Origin: an uncultured Clostridia bacterium
Lineage (GTDB): Bacteria > Bacillota > Clostridia > Oscillospirales > CAG-272
Assembly (NCBI GenBank): GCA_947304475.1
Contig: CAMZBE010000114.1
Coordinates: 1 to 5,133, forward strand
DNA: 5,133 bases
Direction of reading: 5' to 3'
The notes beneath the pieces were generated by a model. That model saw only the letters and a list, made by a program, of their open reading frames with translations. It was not told the DNA's origin and did not search any database. The translations under genes and the position numbers were made by a program. Shown piece after piece: positions 1 to 4,896 of this stretch (position 1 is its first letter; every line of letters starts with the position of its first letter).

Positions 1-62
1 AACCGGTTATGCGCTATTATCGCAAACATCATAAAGAGGAGACGGCAAAAGATGAAGAATGA
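1..62 (+). CDS. C-terminal tail of an upstream protein (partial, 5' end outside window)
   Basis: The third forward frame is open from the left edge to a TGA at 60-62 and reads PVMRYYRKHHKEETAKDEE, a strongly charged tail of the kind often seen at protein C-termini. Its last codons overlap the first codons of the following gene (ATG at 52) by 11 bases, and the GAGGAG ribosome binding site of that gene lies inside it. Such an overlap is typical of a translationally coupled operon. Only about 19 residues are visible, so neither family nor function can be named. A charged basic-then-acidic tail would suit a cytosolic end of a membrane protein, but that is a guess. The first frame is also open to the left edge, so an N-terminal extension of the next gene is a less likely alternative. 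Confidence 0.4.
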   Translation, partial: PVMRYYRKHHKEETAKDEE

Positions 63-896
63 ACGTGCCTTCTTCGGCCCCGGCGGGAACAGCAAAGCGT
101 TCTACGACGCCGGACTGAAATCGACGGTCGACGCGCCCGGCTGGGTTGCCTCGATCGGGCTTGACGCCTACGAATACGAGGCGGGCAGCGGATTGACCGC
201 GAGCGCAGGAACGCTTCTTCTGATCGAAGCACTGATAAGAGGCGTTCAGATCAGCCTTCACGCGCCGTATTTCATTTCGCTTTCGGGGATCGAAGAGGTC
301 AAACGTCTCGGCAGTCTGCGCTATATTTCCCAGTCGTTGAACGCCGCCAAACTGCTCGGCGCCTATCTGATCGTCGTCCACACCGGCAGCGCCGCCAAGA
401 TCACCCGCGTGGAAGCCATGCGCCTTGCGAGCGATACGCTCTGCCACCTGCTTGAAGAGATCCCGGATAACGGCGTTCTGATCGGGCTCGAAACGATGGG
501 AAAGATCAATCAACTCGGTACGCTCGACGAAGTGATCGAACTTTGCAAACTCTCGCCGCGGTTCGTTCCGGTTGTTGATTTCGGACACATGAACGCACGC
601 GAATGCGGCGACGTTTTCACTTCTGCCGGAGATTATCTGATACAATCGGTGACAAGTTAGGGGACGAGATCGCCCGCAATCTGCACTGTCATTTTTCCAA
701 AATCGAGTGGAGTGCCGGCGGCGAGAAGCGTCATCTGACTTTTGCTGACACGCTTTACGGTCCGCCCTTTGAACCCTTGATGGAAACGATCGTAAACGAG
801 CGCCTGACGCCCACCGTGATCTGCGAATCTGACGGTACGATGTCGGACGACGCGCTGACCATGAAGCGATACTACGAGGGGAGATTGACAAAATGA
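52..896 (+). pseudogene. Endonuclease IV-like TIM-barrel protein, interrupted by a frameshift near 640
   Basis: This is a member of the AP endonuclease family 2 / xylose-isomerase-like TIM-barrel superfamily, whose founder (Nfo) cuts DNA at abasic sites using a metal cluster. The first part (52-660, 202 codons) carries the expected ligands in order: H70 in SLHAPY, H110 in VVHTGS, E147 in GLETMGK, and D176 and H179 in VDFGHMNAR. The frame then stops at 658-660. The rest of the domain continues in another frame to a TGA at 894-896, with NLHCHFSKIEW (His codon at 684), GGEKRHLTF and the Glu of VICESDGTM (codon at 825). The junction lies at about 631-645, where DYL of one frame runs into DTIGDKLG of the other. 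Compared with my memory of related proteins, three residues or so are missing, so a non-triplet deletion (perhaps 10 bases) is inferred. A GAGGAG site at 36-41 supports the start at 52. True AP endonuclease activity is uncertain, because the Asp of the DxH ligand pair in Nfo appears to be Lys here (KRH). The 3' end overlaps the peptidase gene in an ATGA. Confidence 0.8.
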
Positions 897-1960
897 ACAG
901 GACCGACCGACTTCGTCAGCAAATGAAAAAAAACGGATGGGACGCCGTGATCGTTTCGTCCGAGATTAATCAGCGGTATCTTTCGCGCTATCCCTTCACC
1001 GACGGCTTTCTTTTGATCACTTTGCATAACGCCGAATTGATGACAGATTTCCGCTATTTTGAGGACGCGCAGAAGAAGGCGGATCCGCTCTACACGGTGA
1101 CAAAACCCGATCTGCGGTTTCCCCATATCAAGGCGTTCCTCGACGCAGACGGGGTAAAGACGGTCGGCTACGAGAACGAAATGCTCTCCTGCGCCGAGCG
1201 GGATCGCTTCGTGAAAGAGTTTCCCGAGTATGAATTCGTCGGTATCAACGACGCGATCGACCGCCTGCGGGAAGTTAAGGACGACGGGGAACTTGCCGAT
1301 ATCGCCAAGGCACAGGACGCTGCGGACGCCGCGCTTGCGCATCTTTTGACCGTGATCAAGCCCGAGATGACCGAGATCGATGTCGCTCTGGAACTTGAAT
1401 TCCATATGCGTCGCTCCGGTGCCGAGGGTGTTTCGTTTGAAACCATCGCAGTCTCCGGGAGCGCGAGTTCCTTGCCGCACGGTAAGCCGAGAAACGTCAA
1501 ATTGCAGAAAGGGTTCCTGACGCTTGATTTCGGCGCGCTCTGGAACGGGTACTGTTCCGATATGACGCGGACCTTTTCGATCGGTCGTGCAGATGCCGAA
1601 ATGAAGAAACTTTACAATACCGTATTGAAGGCGCAGACCGAGGCGCTCGCCTACCTGAAAGAGGGCGCCGACTGTGCCGAAGCAGACCGGATCGCACGCG
1701 CTGTGATCGACGGAGAACCCGAATACAAGGGCACCTTCGGACATTCGCTCGGGCACGGTGTCGGCATGATGATCCACGAATCGCCCAGGCTTCGCGGAAG
1801 CGAAAAAACGAAACTCGTCGCAGGAAACGTCGTGACCTGCGAACCCGGGATTTATCTGATGGGGAAATACGGGTGCCGCATTGAGGATATGGTCGCGATC
1901 GAAAAGGACGGAATCCGGAACTTTGCCCGTTCACCGAAGGAACTGATCGAATTGTTCTGA
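893..1960 (+). CDS. pepP: Xaa-Pro aminopeptidase (M24B metallopeptidase)
   Basis: This 355-residue protein is a cytosolic metallopeptidase that removes the N-terminal residue ahead of a proline, helping recycle proline-containing peptides. The first 125 or so residues form the creatinase-type N-terminal domain (WDAVIVSSEINQRYLSRY). The rest is the pita-bread catalytic domain. All five dinuclear metal ligands are visible: D212 (LDFGA), D223 (CSDMTRTF), H288 (GHSLGHGVG), E317 (CEPGIY) and E331 (CRIEDMV). The accessory histidines H196 (LPHGKP) and H295 (MIHESP) are also present. Length is normal for the short YqhT/PapA-type branch. The ATG overlaps the preceding stop as ATGA, and GAGGGGAG lies at 876-883 with good spacing, so translational coupling is likely. 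In many Firmicutes this gene sits directly before efp, as here. The gene shows no damage. The exact symbol (pepP, papA, pepQ) is a naming choice; the family call is firm. Confidence 0.95.
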   Translation: MNRTDRLRQQMKKNGWDAVIVSSEINQRYLSRYPFTDGFLLITLHNAELMTDFRYFEDAQKKADPLYTVTKPDLRFPHIKAFLDADGVKTVGYENEMLSCAERDRFVKEFPEYEFVGINDAIDRLREVKDDGELADIAKAQDAADAALAHLLTVIKPEMTEIDVALELEFHMRRSGAEGVSFETIAVSGSASSLPHGKPRNVKLQKGFLTLDFGALWNGYCSDMTRTFSIGRADAEMKKLYNTVLKAQTEALAYLKEGADCAEADRIARAVIDGEPEYKGTFGHSLGHGVGMMIHESPRLRGSEKTKLVAGNVVTCEPGIYLMGKYGCRIEDMVAIEKDGIRNFARSPKELIELF

Positions 1961-2003
1961 CCGGCAAAAACGCGAAAAAGTGGTAAAAAATCGGCGAACC
2001 CTC

Positions 2004-2032
2004 TTGCATTGTTTGCGTTTTCATGTTACAAT
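2004..2032 (+). promoter_or_regulatory. Vegetative (sigma-A type) promoter with extended -10, upstream of efp
   Basis: The -35 candidate TTGCAT lies at 2004-2009 and the -10 TACAAT at 2027-2032, exactly 17 bases apart. A TG dinucleotide at 2024-2025 gives the extended -10 form TGnTACAAT. Each hexamer differs from consensus at only one or two positions. Transcription would start near 2039, giving a leader of about 100 bases before the efp start codon. This would let efp and the downstream acidic zinc-ribbon gene be expressed independently of the peptidase operon. Confidence 0.75.
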
Positions 2033-2038
2033 ATTATT

Positions 2039-2139
2039 GATTTCATGCGCATTTTGCGCGTATGGGAGAGCCGGACAGTCGACGGCTGACCGGATAACGC
2101 TCTCCCGACTATACCTTTTACCGTCGGGGAAACGAGAAA
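2039..2139 (+). promoter_or_regulatory. Structured 5' leader of efp with competing hairpins
   Basis: The leader contains a small hairpin near its 5' end (GCGCA TTT TGCGC, about 2047-2059). A long stem follows: GGGAGAG at 2064-2070 pairs with CTCTCCC at 2100-2106. It encloses a second perfect-looking stem-loop, CCGG A CAGTC / GGCTG A CCGG at 2071-2093, with an A-A mismatch and a three-base loop. The same TCCC bases (2103-2106) can instead pair downstream, with TCCCGAC at 2103-2109 against GTCGGGG at 2123-2129. That alternative covers the only good Shine-Dalgarno candidate (GGGGA, 2126-2130, nine bases before the ATG). The two folds cannot coexist, which is the layout of a translational switch. 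The pairing is seen directly; a regulatory role and any ligand are inference. I do not recognise a known riboswitch class. Confidence 0.5.
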
Positions 2140-2693
2140 ATGGCTACCATTACCGCTGGCGATTTCAGAAACGGCATGACCTTCGAGTACGACGGCAACC
2201 TGATGCAGGTCGTCGAGTTCCAGCACGTCAAGCCGGGCAAGGGCGCACCAAGATGAAGAACATCATCACCGGCAGCGTGACCGAAACTTCTTTCAACCCG
2301 ACTGCGAAATTCGAGCAGGCGGTCGTGGAGCGCAAGGAGATGCAGTACCTGTATAACGACGGCGATCTCTATTACTTTATGGATATGGAGACCTACGATC
2401 AGATGCCTCTCTCCAAGGACAAACTGGACAGCAACTTCCGGTTCGTCAAGGAAGAGACCATGTGCAAGATCCTTTCGTGGAACGGCAACGTTTTCTCGGT
2501 CGAACCGCCTACATTCGTTGAACTGCTTGTCACCGAGTGCGAACCCGGCGTGAAGGGAAATACCGCGACCAACGTGCAGAAAGCCGCCGTCGTTGAGACC
2601 GGCGCGACCATCAAGGTTCCGATCTTCATCAACGAGGGTGACAAGATACGTATCGACACCCGCGACGGCGGTTCGTATCTCGAACGAGCCTGA
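2140..2693 (+). pseudogene. efp: Elongation factor P, interrupted by a short deletion near 2245
   Basis: EF-P binds between the P and E sites of the ribosome and relieves stalling at consecutive prolines. The ATG at 2140 begins MATITAGDFRNGMTFEYDG and runs to KPGKGA, including the lysine (residue 34) at the loop tip that is post-translationally modified in many bacteria. The frame then reads two odd codons and stops at TGA 2254-2256. The rest of EF-P continues in another frame from about 2247 (KMKNIITGSVTETSFNPT) through the OB domains to the TGA at 2691. The C-terminal part carries the EF-P signature K-A-A-x4-G-x2-I-K-V-P-x2-I-x2-G. The usual sequence between the two parts would be about AFVRT, so roughly 13 bases appear lost, with GGCGC directly abutting ACCAAG. 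As written, only a 38-residue peptide would be made. The rest is undamaged, so a very recent mutation or a sequence error is more likely than old decay. GGGGA at 2126-2130 is the probable ribosome binding site. Confidence 0.9.
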
Positions 2694-2730
2694 TAAGTCC
2701 GGAAGCGAACCTGAAAGGGGGAACGAATCT

Positions 2731-3195
2731 ATGAAAATCACTGAAAAAGCGGCATACCTGAAAGGGTTGATTGAGGGAATGAACCTGGATCTTTCCACCC
2801 CGACCGGTAAACTGTTCGGCGAGATCACCGATCTACTCGGCGAAATGGCTGAAGAGATCAAGAAACTTGCCGATAACGCCAAATCTCTCCGTGAATACGT
2901 CGAGGAACTCGACGAAGATCTCGCCGACGTTGAGGATGATCTCTATGATATCGACGATGACCAAACCGAAGAGGACGACGAAGACGAAGACGACGAGGAT
3001 GATGACGACGAGGCAAACTTCTACGAAGCGACCTGTCCATCTTGCGGCGAGGTCGTCTGCTTTGACGATTCGCTCGATCCCGAGAGCATCGTCTGTCCCG
3101 CCTGCGGCGAGAAGTTCAGTTGCGTCTGCGACGGCGAGTGCGAGAGTTGCGACGAAGCGTGCGACCTTGACGACGACGAAAAGGACGACGAATAA
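2731..3195 (+). CDS. CD1247-family acidic protein with zinc ribbon and cysteine-rich tail
   Basis: This 154-residue protein matches what I recall of the CD1247 N-terminal-domain family, found next to efp in Clostridia; the cellular role is unknown. Residues 1-70 are predicted helical (KITEKAAYLKGLIEGMNLD, then a heptad-like stretch to about 70) and could form a coiled coil. Residues 71-95 are an almost pure Asp/Glu linker. Residues 102-125 form a zinc ribbon: CPSC at 102-105, C110 and CPAC at 122-125. A second cluster follows (C131, C133, C137, C140, C144), giving ten cysteines in 43 residues, and the protein ends in another acidic run. The start is set by AAAGGGGG at about 2714-2721, nine bases before the ATG. 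It lies 37 bases after the efp stop, with no terminator between, so it probably shares the efp promoter. The strong terminator just after it ends the unit. No signal peptide is seen, so it is likely cytosolic. Confidence 0.85.
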   Translation: MKITEKAAYLKGLIEGMNLDLSTPTGKLFGEITDLLGEMAEEIKKLADNAKSLREYVEELDEDLADVEDDLYDIDDDQTEEDDEDEDDEDDDDEANFYEATCPSCGEVVCFDDSLDPESIVCPACGEKFSCVCDGECESCDEACDLDDDEKDDE

Positions 3196-3208
3196 GATTT
3201 TAAATTCT

Positions 3209-3240
3209 AAAAGACGGGGTTTTTATCCCGTCTTTTCTTT
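3209..3240 (+). terminator. Rho-independent terminator after the acidic zinc-ribbon gene
   Basis: AAAAGACGGG at 3209-3218 is perfectly complementary to CCCGTCTTTT at 3227-3236, giving a 10-bp stem with a short T-rich loop. The descending arm merges into TTTTCTTT. It lies 14 bases after the stop at 3195 and would end the efp transcript. Confidence 0.9.
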
Positions 3241-3260
3241 GAAAGGAAAAAACAGACCGT

Positions 3261-3638
3261 ATGTTCATGACCAAGAAAAAGAAGGTTCGACTGTATCTTG
3301 AAAACAAACCGAAAGAAAAGTATACCGCGTTCGACCTGCTTCTGATCGATTATCTCAACGGTTCGTTTGAAAAGCGCCTGAAAACGCTCGGTCTGAAATG
3401 GAACAACGTTCAGATCCAGTGGGACGACGATTATCAATGGATCAACGTTGAGAGCGGTTATCACGGTTACACGATGGATCTTACGATCTATTCCGACGAA
3501 ATCGTCATCTTCTTTCTTAACGACCAGGATTTGCCCGAAGATCTTGAACCGAACGCCTGCAAGGAGCAGGATTTACCGCTTGAAAGCAAGGAACAGGTAT
3601 TCGACCTGATCGCCGAAAAACTCGCCGGTCTGGAATAA
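3261..3638 (+). CDS. Hypothetical protein, 125 residues, between two terminators
   Basis: I do not recognise this protein. It starts with a basic segment (MFMTKKKKVRLYLENKPKEK), followed by a helix-prone stretch (AFDLLLIDYLNGSFEKRLKTLGLKW). A strand-rich acidic and aromatic core follows (WDDDYQWINVESGYHGYTMDLTIYSDEIVIFFL), then a final helix (SKEQVFDLIAEKLAGLE). This suggests a small compact alpha/beta protein with no signal peptide or membrane span. Codon use resembles the neighbouring genes, so it is probably a genuine resident gene. An AAAGGA site at 3242-3247 lies 13 bases before the ATG at 3261, a slightly long spacing. A second ATG at 3267 is possible but spaced worse. It follows the terminator by about 20 bases and I see no good promoter there, so expression may rely on read-through or on a promoter inside the preceding gene. 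A second terminator follows its stop immediately. Confidence 0.75.
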   Translation: MFMTKKKKVRLYLENKPKEKYTAFDLLLIDYLNGSFEKRLKTLGLKWNNVQIQWDDDYQWINVESGYHGYTMDLTIYSDEIVIFFLNDQDLPEDLEPNACKEQDLPLESKEQVFDLIAEKLAGLE

Positions 3639-3645
3639 GACAGTA

Positions 3646-3680
3646 AGACCGCCGCGGCATTTGCCGCGGCGGTCTTTTTT
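3646..3680 (+). terminator. Strong GC-rich terminator between convergent genes
   Basis: AGACCGCCGCGGC at 3646-3658 is perfectly complementary to GCCGCGGCGGTCT at 3663-3675, a 13-bp stem with a four-base loop, followed by a T run to 3680. It serves the 125-residue gene on the plus strand. The methyltransferase gene ends on the minus strand at 3679, directly against the stem. In that direction the bases after the stem are only partly T-rich (TTACTGTCTTATT), so termination there is plausible but weaker. Confidence 0.9.
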
Positions 3681-4455
3681 ATTTGATTCGGTTCTGGCGG
3701 AAGATCTCATAGGCGAGAATGGTGGCGGCGGACGCCGCAGAAAGAGCGGCACGGAACTCCCGTCCGTAGGAGATCTTGACCTTGAGATCTGCCCGATCGA
3801 GCAGAGCCCGCGATATACCGCGGCGTTCCCCGCCGACGACGAGGAAAACGGGAAAGCGGATCGTCGAATCCTCGAGCGTATGGGGTGTGTCACGGTCTGC
3901 GCAGACGATGGAATAGCCGAGTTCCTTAAATAGATCTGCCGCGTCGGTCGGTTTGGACGTGAACACTCGGAACATTTCGGACGCCCCGGCGGACGAACGG
4001 GCCACGACGCCTGCGGCAGAAAGCCAGTTTCGTTCGTCAAGCACGATCCCGTCCACACCTGCGGCGTAAAGCGAGCGGAGAGCGTACCCGAAATTGTAGG
4101 GATCTTCGATCCCCTCGATCATCACGTAAAAACCGTTCTCTTTAATCTCCGCGCGGTCAAGTGCGGGTACGGTTCTCTCGGAGCAGAGCGCCAGGATCCC
4201 GCCGTGCGTTCGACCGAGCGCGAGGGCGTCGATCTCGGCGGGGTTACGCTCGCTGATCAGAAAGCCGTACTTTTCGGAAACGTGCCGGAGCCAGCCGAGT
4301 TCGCGCGAAAGGGCGGACGCCTTCTCACGGTCGACGACGATCTCTTTGATCTTCCGGTCGTTGATCCCGGCTTCGTTTCCCGCAATCACGGAGCGGATTG
4401 ACTGCATTCCCTCCATAACCGTCGACGGAACGCGTTTTATTTCTTCTTTTTGCAT
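3679..4455 (-). CDS. TrmH/SpoU-family RNA 2'-O-methyltransferase (RlmB-like)
   Basis: The predicted enzyme moves a methyl group from S-adenosylmethionine to a ribose 2'-OH in rRNA or tRNA through the trefoil-knot SPOUT fold. With the chosen start (MQKEEIKRV) it has 258 residues. Residues 14-95 resemble the substrate-binding N-terminal domain (MEGMQSIRSV to THGGILALCSERT). Residues 110-258 are the SpoU domain: motif 1 DPYNFGYALRSLYAAG at 118-133, with N121 and the conserved R127; motif 2 VVGGERRGIS at 206-215, with E210; and motif 3 at about 229-250 (YGREFRAALSAASAATILAYE). Motif 3 lacks the usual SLN asparagine, reading ALS instead, so the exact target cannot be inferred. An in-frame ATG at 4476 would add seven residues. 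Neither start has a good Shine-Dalgarno, so the start is uncertain. The frame stays open to 4635, but that part is antisense to spoIIID. The gene is divergent from spoIIID and convergent with the 125-residue gene. Confidence 0.88.
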   Translation of the reverse strand: MQKEEIKRVPSTVMEGMQSIRSVIAGNEAGINDRKIKEIVVDREKASALSRELGWLRHVSEKYGFLISERNPAEIDALALGRTHGGILALCSERTVPALDRAEIKENGFYVMIEGIEDPYNFGYALRSLYAAGVDGIVLDERNWLSAAGVVARSSAGASEMFRVFTSKPTDAADLFKELGYSIVCADRDTPHTLEDSTIRFPVFLVVGGERRGISRALLDRADLKVKISYGREFRAALSAASAATILAYEIFRQNRIK

Positions 4456-4481
4456 GGATCGCGTCAAACCTTTCATATACT
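4452..4481 (+). promoter_or_regulatory. Candidate sigma-E type promoter for spoIIID
   Basis: CATATACT at 4474-4481 resembles the mother-cell sigma-E -10 element (CATACAnT). GCATGGA at 4452-4458 is a partial match to the -35 element, 15 bases upstream. Transcription would begin near 4488, about 30 bases before the GTG start. Known biology supports this, because spoIIID is transcribed by sigma-E polymerase in Bacillus subtilis. The -35 match is weak. The element overlaps the start region of the divergent methyltransferase gene. Confidence 0.35.
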
Positions 4482-4518
4482 GAAGTAGAAAACGCTCTGG
4501 AAAAGGGGGAGACGCCGC

Positions 4519-4896
4519 GTGAAACTTGAAGAGGACAGGGAAAGGTGCGAGATCCTCGCTGAATATATGATCGAACGAGGTGCGACGGTGCGCTCCGTCG
4601 CACGTGTCTTTTCGGTCAGTAAAAGCACCGTACATAAGGATCTGACCGAGAAACTGGAACGAGTCGATCCGGACTTATACGACCGCGTTCGTCTGATCCT
4701 CGATAAGAACAAGTCGGAAAGGCATCTCAGAGGCGGCGAAGCGACGAGAGTAAAATATCTGAAGAAAAAAGGAATTACCGGATTGCGCGTTCGATTGCAG
4801 AAGTTTCTTCAGCAGTGCGTGTTGAAACATACCGGAAAGACGCATTTCCTCTTCGGTCAAAAGGGGCGCGCGTGTTGTCGCGTTGTGGGCGTTTGA
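4519..4896 (+). CDS. spoIIID: Sporulation transcription factor SpoIIID with an abnormal 3' extension
   Basis: SpoIIID is a small DNA-binding protein that activates and represses genes in the mother cell after sigma-E becomes active. Residues 1-84 are a clear full-length match. A helix-turn-helix lies at about 22-43 (ATVRSVARVFSVSKSTVHKDL), followed by the family hallmark ERHLRGGEATRVKY at 67-80. A GTG start is chosen because AAGGGGGAG at 4503-4511 lies seven bases upstream and no better ATG exists. Family members usually end a few residues after that hallmark, which here means near 4770. Instead the frame stays open to a TGA at 4894-4896, adding about 41 residues (from GITGLRVRL) unlike any SpoIIID tail I know. 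That extension is antisense to an open minus-strand frame, so it looks like sequence from another gene fused on after the natural stop was lost. The core identification is firm; the C-terminus is not. Confidence 0.85.
   Translation: MKLEEDRERCEILAEYMIERGATVRSVARVFSVSKSTVHKDLTEKLERVDPDLYDRVRLILDKNKSERHLRGGEATRVKYLKKKGITGLRVRLQKFLQQCVLKHTGKTHFLFGQKGRACCRVVGV

Noticed and set aside
631..660. Programmed frameshift in the TIM-barrel gene
   Set aside because: No slippery sequence or following stem is evident, and residues appear to be missing at the joint.
872..1777. Long minus-strand open frame (301 codons) opposite the peptidase gene
   Set aside because: It is antisense to an intact M24B peptidase with all catalytic ligands, and its translation shows no family features; such mirror frames are common in genes with GC-rich third positions.
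2045..2097. Short leader peptides in the efp leader (ATG at 2045, 14 codons; ATG at 2062, 11 codons)
   Set aside because: An EF-P-sensing stall peptide would need consecutive prolines; neither frame has them, and neither has a Shine-Dalgarno.
2243..2256. Programmed -1 frameshifting in efp
   Set aside because: There is no slippery heptamer, and shifting would still leave about five conserved residues missing, so it would not restore a normal protein. A deletion explains it better.
2118..2882. Minus-strand open frame (254 codons) across efp and the CD1247-type gene
   Set aside because: It is antisense to two recognised genes and has no ribosome binding site or recognisable domain.
2940..3015. 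GAC/GAA-rich stretch as a tandem repeat or microsatellite
   Set aside because: It simply encodes the acidic linker of the CD1247-type protein; the codons are mixed rather than a clean repeat unit.
3167..3198. Promoter TTGACG / TAAGAT ahead of the 125-residue gene
   Set aside because: The spacing of about 20 bases is too long, the -10 match is poor, and the following terminator would stop the transcript before the gene.
2867..3301. Plus-strand open frame rich in Thr/Lys/Arg overlapping the acidic gene
   Set aside because: It is the out-of-frame reading of the Asp/Glu-rich codons; the real frame has a zinc ribbon and a good ribosome binding site.
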